A DNA stretch of 64,000 nt from Chitinophagaceae bacterium IBVUCB1 (GTDB lineage Bacteria > Bacteroidota > Bacteroidia > Chitinophagales > Chitinophagaceae). Position 1 is the stretch's first letter, and each line of letters begins with the position of its first letter. Position numbers and translations under genes: made by a program. The DNA lies in NCBI GenBank assembly GCA_002127285.1, contig NFUW01000002.1:1078744-1142743 (forward strand), in the 5' to 3' direction. The notes beneath the pieces were generated by a model that saw only the letters and a list, made by a program, of their open reading frames with translations, did no database searches and was not told the origin of the DNA. Below are positions 1-8,463 of the stretch, piece by piece.

Positions 1-1
1 G

Positions 2-703
2 ATTGCCGAATGTATTGGCGGCAAGCTCTTCTCATTGGAAAGACTGTTGGGTATGGAGCCGCACCCCTTTTCGCTATTAGGGCAAGAGGGGCTTACCTAT
101 ACCCTGACCTGCGGTGTGCTGCTATGGCCTTTAGAGTTTGTAATGACAGACATTGTAAACGAATACTACGGCCCAAAAGCCGTGAGGCGAATATCGTATA
201 TAGCCGTAGCGCTTATCTGTTATGCATTTGTCATGTTCTATCTGGCTATACATGTACCACCCAATACAGAGTTTTGGGTAGGTAGCCGTGCGGCAGAGGG
301 TGTACCTGATATGCAGGCAGCCTTCAGTGGCATCTTCGGGCAGGGTATGTGGATTATAGTGGGTAGCCTTACCGCATTTCTTGTTAGCCAGGTATTAGAC
401 GTATGGGTATTTCATAAGATAAAGAAAGTAACGGGCGAAAAGAAAGTATGGCTGCGCGCAACGGGCTCTACTTTAGTATCTCAATTCATAGATAGCTTCA
501 TCGTACTATTCATCGCTTTCAAGATAGGTAATGGCTGGAGCTTTCAGCAGGTATTGGCCATCGGATTGGTTAACTACAGCTATAAAGCAGTAATGGCGTT
601 ATTGCTAACGCCATTAATATACCTTATAGAAAATCGTATAGAACACTACTTGGGAAAGGAAACCACCCTGCAAATGAAAGCAGCTGCCATGGGCAACGAT
701 TAG
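2..703 (+). CDS. yhhQ: Queuosine precursor transporter, 5' partial
   Basis: Inner-membrane carrier of the VUT/YhhQ family, which imports queuosine precursors (preQ0/preQ1 in E. coli). The reading frame is open from base 2, and the residues before the first internal Met (IAECIGGKLFS) fit the family, so the start lies outside the window. About 233 residues are visible with roughly six hydrophobic segments. The charged loop FVMTDIVNEYYGPKAVRR is characteristic of the family, as is the later VSQVLDVWVFHKIKK segment. The stop overlaps the stop of the convergent neighbour by a few bases, so the two transcripts collide here. Family assignment is confident; substrate is by family knowledge only. Confidence 0.88.
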   Translation: MAECIGGKLFSLERLLGMEPHPFSLLGQEGLTYTLTCGVLLWPLEFVMTDIVNEYYGPKAVRRISYIAVALICYAFVMFYLAIHVPPNTEFWVGSRAAEGVPDMQAAFSGIFGQGMWIIVGSLTAFLVSQVLDVWVFHKIKKVTGEKKVWLRATGSTLVSQFIDSFIVLFIAFKIGNGWSFQQVLAIGLVNYSYKAVMALLLTPLIYLIENRIEHYLGKETTLQMKAAAMGND

Positions 704-2544
704 TATTCCCTTGTGCGGGGTTTGTACTTATTGTTGCTGAACCTGTAGGTCATATTTACTTGCAGTGATGGTGTACGGAACAATTCTTTAGACACCATGT
801 ATGCACCTTTCGTCTTTACATTATCCCATATGGGTTGCGAAGCACGCAGGTCGAAGTTGACTGCAGGCGATAATTGATAACCTATACCCAGCATATAACC
901 CATTGTGAAGCGTGCACCAAAATCGTCGTACACTATCTTCTTATTCTCTCCCCACTGCGATGTCAGAGATGCAGCGCTACCACTGTTGCTGATGTATTTA
1001 CGGGCATGCGGGTTTTCTTTTTCATCCACTTTTACTGCAAAGTTGTATGCGGTATTTATACCCACAAACATATTAACACGTTTGAGTGAATAACGAACAG
1101 CTATTGGTAATTCTATAGACGATGATGATGTAATATTGAAAGAGTGCTCAATTGAGTCCCAACGATGTTCGTACATATTATTGCCCAGATAGCTGACGTC
1201 TGTTACATCGTTGTAATTATTAGATAATGATTTACCATTACCAAAACGATAGATATACTTCAACTCGGCAAACATACCCCAGCGTTCATTAATATCCATC
1301 ATGCCTACTACACCAAAGTTCATACCCATCATATTGTAAGAACCGAGCGTACTGCTCACACCCATCATCAAACCCGGATGGAAGCTAACACCGGACAGGT
1401 TCATCCTGGCGTTTTGCACCATTTCTTCAAAGCGGCGCGGATTGTAGTTTTTGTTCTTATAATTCTTACTACCTATTTTCTTATCTGCCAGCGATGCCAG
1501 TTCTACTTTTTCAGTCGTTTCGGTAGCAGGTGCGGTGGCAGCAGGTTCTATCTGTTTGTTTGCAGATGCAGCAGCCACGGCAGCCTCTCCTACTACGTAT
1601 TTTTCATTAGCCAGTTTGCCCATAGCAATGGTATCTACCTTACGGATGCCTTTGCGGCTGCTTTCTTTAGTGGCTATCATATTGATTGAGTCCACTTTTT
1701 TGTCTTGCTTCACATACCTTGGGTTGCTTATTTCCGGTGCTATTGCAGCCTTTGCAGGTTGTGTATTACTACCCGATGCAAAGTTGCGGTTAGCTATGGC
1801 ATCCATTTTACCACTGTTCGCAGGTTTAGATACCGCTACAGTAGTTACAGGTTCTTTAACTTGCTCAGCAGGCTTCGGAGTTTCGATAGCTTTTGGTGCA
1901 ACAGGCTCTGCTTTGGCAACAGCATTAATTGCAGGTTTAGCAGCTGGAATTGTTTCGTTTTGTTGCTGTTTTTCTTCTGCTTGCTGTTTTGTTGCAGTTA
2001 TTGCTGCTATCTTATTATTCTGAGGTTTTGAACTGCTATTGTTACTTGCTAGGAATGGAGTTTGTTGCGTTTTTGTTGCGTTTTGTTGCGTTTTTTCAAT
2101 TTTCTCATTTTTTTCAACAATACCACCAGTAGCGACTTCTGTATTCAACTGTTTATCAGCACCTTGTGGGTTGTTACCTAATTTTTCTGTTTGTTGCGTT
2201 GGTTGATTATTTGTTGCAGCAGGGGTAGCATCGTTAAGTGTAACGCCAGACAATAAACCTTTGTTTTCAGATTTGTAAGAAGCGAAAGTAGCATCGCTAC
2301 CCTGCTTGCTATCGTTGAAAGAATGATAGGTTTGGTAACCGCCTACAGTAGCTGCAGCCAGCAGCAACAGACCACCGGCATAGGTGAGCATACGCTTCCA
2401 GTTGTAGCCAGCCGCCACACGCACAGGTTGCTCTTTATCGAGCAATTCGCGCATACGCAACCAAGCCCCCGCACGCTCCTCTTCTTCACCGCCACTCAGG
2501 CGCTGCCTCACCAGGTCATCTATGTTAATCATGTTTTTATCCAT
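700..2544 (-). CDS. Predicted dual-membrane-spanning anti-sigma factor (Dma-like) with outer-membrane beta-barrel
   Basis: 614 residues with an unusual layout. Residues 1-50 are a charged cytoplasmic part, residues about 53-70 one transmembrane helix, and residues about 72-370 a low-complexity stretch rich in Gln, Asn, Thr, Lys, Ala and Pro. The last 240 or so residues form an outer-membrane beta-barrel domain with alternating strands (GVSFHPGLMMGVSS, GMFAELKYIYRF, LQVNMTYRFS). It starts 12 bases after the sigma factor gene on the same strand, so the two are almost certainly co-transcribed. A single chain anchored in the inner membrane and ending in a barrel matches the dual membrane-spanning anti-sigma (Dma) proteins described in Bacteroides. 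Anti-sigma activity is inferred from context and layout; no known anti-sigma domain was seen by eye. Confidence 0.72.
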   Translation of the reverse strand: MDKNMINIDDLVRQRLSGGEEEERAGAWLRMRELLDKEQPVRVAAGYNWKRMLTYAGGLLLLAAATVGGYQTYHSFNDSKQGSDATFASYKSENKGLLSGVTLNDATPAATNNQPTQQTEKLGNNPQGADKQLNTEVATGGIVEKNEKIEKTQQNATKTQQTPFLASNNSSSKPQNNKIAAITATKQQAEEKQQQNETIPAAKPAINAVAKAEPVAPKAIETPKPAEQVKEPVTTVAVSKPANSGKMDAIANRNFASGSNTQPAKAAIAPEISNPRYVKQDKKVDSINMIATKESSRKGIRKVDTIAMGKLANEKYVVGEAAVAAASANKQIEPAATAPATETTEKVELASLADKKIGSKNYKNKNYNPRRFEEMVQNARMNLSGVSFHPGLMMGVSSTLGSYNMMGMNFGVVGMMDINERWGMFAELKYIYRFGNGKSLSNNYNDVTDVSYLGNNMYEHRWDSIEHSFNITSSSSIELPIAVRYSLKRVNMFVGINTAYNFAVKVDEKENPHARKYISNSGSAASLTSQWGENKKIVYDDFGARFTMGYMLGIGYQLSPAVNFDLRASQPIWDNVKTKGAYMVSKELFRTPSLQVNMTYRFSNNKYKPRTREY

Positions 2545-2556
2545 ATGGATAAAATT

Positions 2557-3132
2557 TTATTTTTTTAAATGTAATTGCAGTTTTTCAATCTTGTCTTTCA
2601 GTATCCTTCTGCCTTCGGAAAGGTGCCATTTGGATGTACCCTCGCTGATGCCCAACATCTTGCCAATTTCTCGATGCGAGTAGCCCTCCATCACATACAT
2701 ATTAAAGACCGAACGGGTAGCCCCTGGCAGGGACTGAACCATCTCCAGCAGTTGGGCATAATACAACCTGTCTGCATGGTCTTTTTCTATGTACTGGTCT
2801 TTTTCCACCAGCATTATCTTCTCATTGTATCGCGCGTTTTGCTTTACATAGTCTGATACTGCATGGAAAACGATTTTCCTTAACCAACCTTCAAAAGAAC
2901 CCTGAAACGTGTACTGGTCTATCTTCTGAAACGCGCGAAGAAAGCCGTTATTCAACACTTCTTCCGCTTGTTCAGCATGGTCTATATACCGCTTTACAAC
3001 ACCCATCATACGCGGATAGAACAGATGATACAACTTCTCCTGAGCGCTGCGCTGGTTGCGCATACACCCATAAATGAGTTCTTGTAACTCGTTTGTCTGT
3101 CCGGGTACCGTATAAGCCAATGCGATAGACAA
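2557..3132 (-). CDS. ECF-type RNA polymerase sigma factor (sigma-70 family)
   Basis: 191 residues with sigma region 2 (around RMMGVVKRYIDHAEQAEEVLNNGFLRAF, ending in GWLRKIVFHAVSDYVKQ) and region 4 (LPGATRSVFNMYVMEGYSHR then EIGKMLGISEGTSKWHLSEG, a helix-turn-helix). It would direct RNA polymerase to a small regulon. The reading frame opens with TTG; no ATG or GTG lies between the upstream in-frame stop and this codon, and the first internal ATG would cut into region 2, so a TTG start is likely. The next gene in the operon is the predicted membrane-spanning anti-sigma factor, the usual sigma/anti-sigma order. Confidence 0.92.
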   Translation of the reverse strand: MSIALAYTVPGQTNELQELIYGCMRNQRSAQEKLYHLFYPRMMGVVKRYIDHAEQAEEVLNNGFLRAFQKIDQYTFQGSFEGWLRKIVFHAVSDYVKQNARYNEKIMLVEKDQYIEKDHADRLYYAQLLEMVQSLPGATRSVFNMYVMEGYSHREIGKMLGISEGTSKWHLSEGRRILKDKIEKLQLHLKK

Positions 3133-3278
3133 GTAACGGGAATTAAAGATTTCCTACGTAATAGACTGTAAATCCGCTATACACGTTGGGTTGGCCGTTA
3201 CATTTTTAAAAATAAATTAAAAAATATCAGAATAAAACAGGTTTAATGGATTTATCTGACAAATGACATGTAATAAAA

Positions 3279-3309
3279 AACCACTATTTGAAATGCTCAA
3301 ATAGTGGTT
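3279..3309 (-). terminator. Rho-independent terminator of the 3.3-kb lipoprotein gene
   Basis: Twelve-base arms AACCACTATTTG and CAAATAGTGGTT enclose a 7-base loop. On the minus strand the hairpin is followed by a run of T, about 20 bases past the stop of the lipoprotein gene. Confidence 0.85.
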
Positions 3310-3328
3310 AAAATGCAATTAAAATCTA

Positions 3329-3883
3329 TTAAAATGTTTTTGTGCCGGTTGGTGTCACTTCAATACCTATCATATTAAACTTCAGGCGTTCAATGAAATA
3401 CATCCAGTTTACATAATGGCTGTCATATGGCATTTTTATATACAATACCGGTGTATAACGTCCGGGATAATTTTGGAAATAAGGCATGAGGTCTATATTA
3501 TCCAATTTACCATCGAAGGAATATGTGTTACTGTCTAAGTTTGTCTTAACCAATGGAACTTCAAGGCTGTCTTTGTCTGTAATCTTAATATAGCCCTTCA
3601 CTTCCATAAACTTACCCCTTACACGTATATTTACACCATTTTTTTCGCTCGTACAAAGATCAATAAAAGCCTTATCAATAAACCTGAAGTATATCCATTT
3701 TTCGCTGCTGAAGTCAAGATATGTCCAGTATTTATCATTGTGGTGAGCTGAATACACACCAGTTTTTTGATTTGGAGCGAACTGGCAAGATGGCTGTACA
3801 TAAGATGCATCAGTCCTATCGCATGATGACGAGAAAATAACAGAAGCTATCGCTAATGGATAGAAAAGCATTTTAAGTTTCAT
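3329..3883 (-). CDS. Hypothetical lipoprotein
   Basis: 184 residues from the ATG at 3883; a GTG two codons upstream is less likely. The N-terminus MKLKMLFYPLAIASVIFSSSC is a lipoprotein signal with a lipobox ending in Cys, so the mature protein should be anchored to a membrane after cleavage. The rest looks like a beta-rich soluble domain (PSCQFAPNQKTGVYSAHH, later FDGKLDNIDLMPYFQNYP). I do not recognise a family. It stands alone, with a strong terminator behind it and the divergent glycosyltransferase gene in front. Confidence 0.75.
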   Translation of the reverse strand: MKLKMLFYPLAIASVIFSSSCDRTDASYVQPSCQFAPNQKTGVYSAHHNDKYWTYLDFSSEKWIYFRFIDKAFIDLCTSEKNGVNIRVRGKFMEVKGYIKITDKDSLEVPLVKTNLDSNTYSFDGKLDNIDLMPYFQNYPGRYTPVLYIKMPYDSHYVNWMYFIERLKFNMIGIEVTPTGTKTF

Positions 3884-4013
3884 AAACACATGTTGTTTCG
3901 GGTCGTGAAAATACTACTTTTTGCATATTTTAACACTATTTTGTTGATTAAATTATCTGAAAGTCATCTTTATCTGTATAATAAGCTACCCTTTTCTGCA
4001 TTAATAATATCAG

Positions 4014-5453
4014 ATGCAAATAAAAAATACATTAAACTTAATCTTACTATCCATAATACTGTTGCTACTCGTGTCAACAGGGTTTTGGTACAATATTAAC
4101 GAATGGGATGAAGCAAGACATGGTGCCAACGCATTCTTTATGGCGCAAAACGGTGATTATATCAACCTGTACTTTGACAACCTGCCAGATACATGGATTG
4201 CAAAGCCACCCCTGCTGACGTGGATGATAGTTGGCAGTTATAAACTATTCGGCTACAACGAATTTGCATTAAGGTTACCAACCTATATCTGTGTGCTGAT
4301 TTTCTTTTCCGTGATGTATCGCTTTGTATGCCAGTACACAAAACCGGTGCATGCATTTTTATGTTGCCTTATAACCGCATCGTGCAAACTGGTAATAGGC
4401 TGGCACATTGGCTTGACAGCCGACTATGATATGATACTGGTTTTGATGTTGCTACTGTCAGTATATTATTATGCCCGATACATAGATTTTGACAAGCAAA
4501 ATGCCATCTACCTGTCTGCGCTATTCATTGGGTTGGCATTTTATTGCAAGGGTACGGCTGCATTTGTATTGCTACCAGGCATGGCTTTGTATGCCATGAT
4601 AAGGGGAAAGATGAAAAACCTGCTAAGGTCTAAACAATTATGGATAGCCCTTGGTGTACTGATAGCCATTATTGGTAGTTGGTTGGGCTTGCTATCCGTT
4701 TACGGTCTGGCATATCAATCCTCTTACTACAATAGTAATAATGCCATCACTACCCTATTCTTACACGATACCATCCGCAGGCTGGCTGATAGCAGTTTTG
4801 AAGACAAAAGCACACCAGATAAGTTTTTCGCATTGACCGTACTGGATGTAAGGCTGAATGTATGGAACTACCTGCTGTACTTGTTGTTGGCAATCGGGCT
4901 TGTAAGATGGTGGCAACAACGAAAACATACCCTATCATTGATAAAAGATGAGCAGAACAGGATGGTATTATTATCACTGTGCCTGATAGTGCCTTTTACG
5001 TTGTTGATGTCTTTCTCTGAAACTAAACATGATTGGTATCTGATACCTGCCTACATTTTTATACCACCCATTATTATGGATGGTATTATACGCATAGGCA
5101 AGCGCACCAAAACGGCTTATTATGTTTTCGGCATCGTACTGACATTCACTTTTACAAGGCATACATTGTACTTGTACAACCAACCGAAGAGCCTGCATAC
5201 ACACCTGAACAGGCAAAACCCTTATCTGAAAGACTGCCCCAAATTAGTAACCATCAGCATACCACGCCACCACGTGTATCTATACCTGCAATGGATGGAC
5301 TTGCATACAGACAGGGTGCAACACGCAGAAGAACTGAACAAATACAAGGGGCGCACTTTATTGATAGACCAAGGACAAATGCAAGAAGTGAAACCCGAAC
5401 AGATAACCATACTACAACGCTTTGATGAATTTATACTGGCACGTATTAATTAA
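4014..5453 (+). CDS. GT39/ArnT-like membrane glycosyltransferase
   Basis: 479-residue polytopic inner-membrane protein of the GT-C fold (dolichyl-phosphate-mannose mannosyltransferase / ArnT superfamily). These enzymes transfer a sugar from a polyprenyl-phosphate donor to a lipid or protein on the periplasmic side. The first periplasmic loop carries EWDEARHGANA (Asp32-Glu33-x-Arg35), the conserved catalytic DExR motif, followed by KPPLLTWM (about residues 64-71). About ten to twelve hydrophobic segments follow, then a soluble C-terminal tail. The acceptor cannot be told from sequence. Its stop overlaps the stop of the convergent TonB-receptor gene by 8 bases. Confidence 0.85.
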   Translation: MQIKNTLNLILLSIILLLLVSTGFWYNINEWDEARHGANAFFMAQNGDYINLYFDNLPDTWIAKPPLLTWMIVGSYKLFGYNEFALRLPTYICVLIFFSVMYRFVCQYTKPVHAFLCCLITASCKLVIGWHIGLTADYDMILVLMLLLSVYYYARYIDFDKQNAIYLSALFIGLAFYCKGTAAFVLLPGMALYAMIRGKMKNLLRSKQLWIALGVLIAIIGSWLGLLSVYGLAYQSSYYNSNNAITTLFLHDTIRRLADSSFEDKSTPDKFFALTVLDVRLNVWNYLLYLLLAIGLVRWWQQRKHTLSLIKDEQNRMVLLSLCLIVPFTLLMSFSETKHDWYLIPAYIFIPPIIMDGIIRIGKRTKTAYYVFGIVLTFTFTRHTLYLYNQPKSLHTHLNRQNPYLKDCPKLVTISIPRHHVYLYLQWMDLHTDRVQHAEELNKYKGRTLLIDQGQMQEVKPEQITILQRFDEFILARIN

Positions 5454-7371
5454 TCAGTAACCGTGCCCCCAATAGCCAGTTGATGCCGGGCATAGGTCTT
5501 GCATTGACAACGGCGTAAGTCCTGTTCCACATATTATTGCATTGGGCAGATATTTGTAACGTATTACTTTGCAGGGGTAATGTGTATAACAACTGCATGT
5601 TGCCCGTGCTATAAGGCATTAACCATTGTGATTCGTCAACCGTTATAAAACGATAACCCGTATAGGTGTGGTTGTAATTGGCATAGAGCCTGCCGATGGC
5701 AAAACCAATATTGGCCTGCCCGTTGTAGCGGGGTGCATAGGGTATCTGCTTGCCTATGCTGCCATCGCCCGCTATGTGGCTGGCGGTAGTGGTAGATAAT
5801 ACATAGGCAGTAGTAGCACCGATATGCCATTGCCATTTACCGGTATGCAGGCTTAGTTTGTTATCCGTTTCTACTCCCCTGCTATGCACAGTAGCTATGT
5901 TGTGAGGTGTCCATATAGCACCGCCAAACCATAGTATCCAGTTATCTATCACCCGATTGAACATCGATAATTCGTGCTGAAAAGAGAGCTTGCTGCGCGG
6001 CATGGTGCGTATGGCATACCCACCATCCACACTCCACCCTTGTTCGGGTTTCAGATTGGGATTGCCACCGGGGTTGTAATACAATTCGTTGAGCGTAGGT
6101 ACACGGTAGGTGCGCTGTACATTGGCTTTTACAGATAGCCAGTTTGTAAGCGCATAAGCTGCATTGATGCCGGGGAGCAAAAAACTGTTATCATCTACCT
6201 GCTCGCCACGCATATTGGCTGCTATCTGCAAATGCCTGATGCCTGTAAACAAATAATTGACAGCCACCGCCATCCTGTTTTGGCTATTTGTATTGCTTAC
6301 AGTTGCACTATCTACCCACGCTATGGTAACGGGCAACAATAACATAAACTTGTGGCTATTGCCTGCCTGATAACTGAATGACGCATCGGCATACAACTGA
6401 TTGGCAACATTGCGGGTGTTGAGTAGGGCAAGCGTATCGTGGTAGTGCAACGCATCGCGGATGTACGACACCCTTACCAATGTATTGAGTTTTCCTTTAC
6501 GTTCCCAATTTGCTAATAGACGTAGTGATTCATCGCGTTGGTTTTTCAGCGATTGCGCCTCGAACAAGGCACGGGGTATCTCTCTGTAATATTGCTGATA
6601 CCATGCTGTTAAGCCAATGGTGTTTTGCCGGTTGGCTTTATAGCCTATCTGCAACATACCCGTACCGCTATTGAGCTGTGCGTTTGCCATGCGCTTAACC
6701 GTATCGGCATCGTTGTATGTAAAATTGTTGCGTGCAGATTGTCCCATCAGGTTGGCAGCCACATACCACTTATTGCTTGTAAAGACAGAGCGTAAGCCCA
6801 ACTGATATTGCCCGAAGCTACCCGTTACTGCATGGGCTGTGTGCGAGAAAGCAGCGATGCTATCGAAATGAGGTTTATCATTTTCTACCACCAATGCACC
6901 GCCCACATTGCCACTACCCCACATAGCAGCCGAGCTGCCATATACAATATGCACACGCTGCATCAAGGCTACGGGCAGCAACGATATGTCTGACATACCA
7001 AGAGCAGCATTTTGCAATGGCACACCGTTCCAATATACCTGCGACTGCGCAGTAGATGCACCACGAAAACTAAGTGTGGCAAGGCTATTGACACCATAGC
7101 TCTTGATAAATACGGGAGACTGCTGCGTCAACAAATTGGCTACGGATTGAAATTGGTATTGTTGCAACGTGATGCTGTCTATCGTTGTAATCTTTTGCCC
7201 CGGTGCGTAGGTGTTGATGCGCTCATCGGCAGATGTGGTAGTTTTCTTCCTGCCCTTTACACGCACTTCCTTCAGCGTATCTCTGCTTTGCCCCCATGCT
7301 TGCGAAAAAGAAAGTAGTACCGCAAAAAGCGATACTACTACTCTGCTCACCGTGAAAGGGGAATGAAACAT
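5446..7371 (-). CDS. btuB: TonB-dependent outer-membrane receptor, probable cobalamin (BtuB-like)
   Basis: 641 residues: a signal peptide ending near WGQ, a plug domain (about residues 55-165, with LSFRGASTAQSQVYWNGVPL and the later VYGSSAAMWGSGNVGG), and a 22-strand-type barrel ending ARPMPGINWLLGARLLIN. It would import a ligand across the outer membrane with energy from TonB. It is the third gene behind a cobalamin riboswitch, starting 9 bases after the beta-propeller lipoprotein gene, so vitamin B12 or a related corrinoid is the likely ligand. Barrel and family are clear. The substrate rests on the riboswitch and neighbours. Confidence 0.88.
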   Translation of the reverse strand: MFHSPFTVSRVVVSLFAVLLSFSQAWGQSRDTLKEVRVKGRKKTTTSADERINTYAPGQKITTIDSITLQQYQFQSVANLLTQQSPVFIKSYGVNSLATLSFRGASTAQSQVYWNGVPLQNAALGMSDISLLPVALMQRVHIVYGSSAAMWGSGNVGGALVVENDKPHFDSIAAFSHTAHAVTGSFGQYQLGLRSVFTSNKWYVAANLMGQSARNNFTYNDADTVKRMANAQLNSGTGMLQIGYKANRQNTIGLTAWYQQYYREIPRALFEAQSLKNQRDESLRLLANWERKGKLNTLVRVSYIRDALHYHDTLALLNTRNVANQLYADASFSYQAGNSHKFMLLLPVTIAWVDSATVSNTNSQNRMAVAVNYLFTGIRHLQIAANMRGEQVDDNSFLLPGINAAYALTNWLSVKANVQRTYRVPTLNELYYNPGGNPNLKPEQGWSVDGGYAIRTMPRSKLSFQHELSMFNRVIDNWILWFGGAIWTPHNIATVHSRGVETDNKLSLHTGKWQWHIGATTAYVLSTTTASHIAGDGSIGKQIPYAPRYNGQANIGFAIGRLYANYNHTYTGYRFITVDESQWLMPYSTGNMQLLYTLPLQSNTLQISAQCNNMWNRTYAVVNARPMPGINWLLGARLLIN

Positions 7372-7380
7372 ATTGCTGTA

Positions 7381-8463
7381 TTAATCGAAATAAAAATTGC
7401 CCGGCCCTACCCCTACGCTGAAGCTGCGTTGCTGTTTGCCATCGGTAGTATATACCTGTACGCTGCCTTTTTGTATAAAGCCTTTCGGGTCGCCTATATA
7501 TATATTACCTGTATTGGGTTCTATACCCAATGCCCAAAAATATTGAAAAGATTGTGCGGGTATCAGTGCTGTTTGTGGTAATGTATTGTCTGTCGTGTTG
7601 ATTTTATAAACGCCATTGTTAGCAGTACCACCGCTATAATCTACCTCAATAAAATAAACAGCGTCTTTGGCATTATTGCATACAGGCTTGATGGCATCTA
7701 CTTTATCAGCAAAGTACATTGTCTTTAGCACTTCATCATCGGGCTTTAATACGGTGAAAGCGGCGCGCTTGCCCTTGTGTACATTGCCCGATAATATCCA
7801 AAGGTTGTTGCCTTTATCAACCGCCATACCATGCGGCGCGCGACTGTTGATGGGGATGGTTTGTAAGAGCTTATCTGTACTTATATCTACCGTGTAAACA
7901 TTACCGCAAGCAGTATCCCATTGGCAGATGTATGCCTTACCATTGCGCAGCAGCATGGCTTCGGGGTTTTGGTATGGCATAGCGATGCTACCTGTTACCT
8001 GCATGGTTTGCGGGTTGATGATATATACTTTGTTGCTGAACAGGGTTGATACATAAGCCTTATCATCACTAATGCGCAATATATAACGTGGCTTGGTTAT
8101 GCTGATAGTACCAACTTGTTTGTGTGAAGCAGTATCCAATACTACTATCTTGTCTGAATTATTGATGCAAAGAAAAAGCCTGCTGCCTATGCGGGTAATG
8201 CTTTGCAGTACATCGCCCAGCTTGGCACCACCATTAGACGCTTCGTATATATTACCGTGCTCTGTTTGGCTGGCATAGTTGTATAGATACAAGCTGCTAT
8301 TACCATTACTCAGGCTACCCTCGCAGGCAATGTATAGCTTGTGCGTAGATACAGGCTGCGTAGCAGGCACATCAGGTACTGTCGGCTTGTCTTTTACACA
8401 AGCCGACAGCAGCGATATGCTAAATAGTACTACAATTATATTTTGGATATACGCTCTACCCAT
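7381..8463 (-). CDS. YncE/DUF5074-like beta-propeller surface lipoprotein, BtuG-like
   Basis: 360 residues with a lipoprotein signal (LLSAC, Cys22) and repeated propeller blades such as KLYIACEGSLSNGNSSLYLY, YVSTLFSNKVYIINPQTMQV and HGMAVDKGNNLWILSGNV. In Bacteroides, BtuG is a seven-bladed propeller lipoprotein on the cell surface that captures cobalamin and hands it to BtuB. The place of this gene, between a cobalamin riboswitch and a BtuB-like receptor, suggests the same job. Its start overlaps the end of the preceding DUF4465 gene by 28 bases, pointing to translational coupling. The propeller family is confident; B12 binding is inferred. Confidence 0.82.
   Translation of the reverse strand: MGRAYIQNIIVVLFSISLLSACVKDKPTVPDVPATQPVSTHKLYIACEGSLSNGNSSLYLYNYASQTEHGNIYEASNGGAKLGDVLQSITRIGSRLFLCINNSDKIVVLDTASHKQVGTISITKPRYILRISDDKAYVSTLFSNKVYIINPQTMQVTGSIAMPYQNPEAMLLRNGKAYICQWDTACGNVYTVDISTDKLLQTIPINSRAPHGMAVDKGNNLWILSGNVHKGKRAAFTVLKPDDEVLKTMYFADKVDAIKPVCNNAKDAVYFIEVDYSGGTANNGVYKINTTDNTLPQTALIPAQSFQYFWALGIEPNTGNIYIGDPKGFIQKGSVQVYTTDGKQQRSFSVGVGPGNFYFD

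Noticed and set aside
1535-2023. A 162-codon hydrophobic open frame opposite the Dma-like gene
   Set aside because: It arises from the low-complexity linker on the other strand; the sense frame is supported by domains at both ends.
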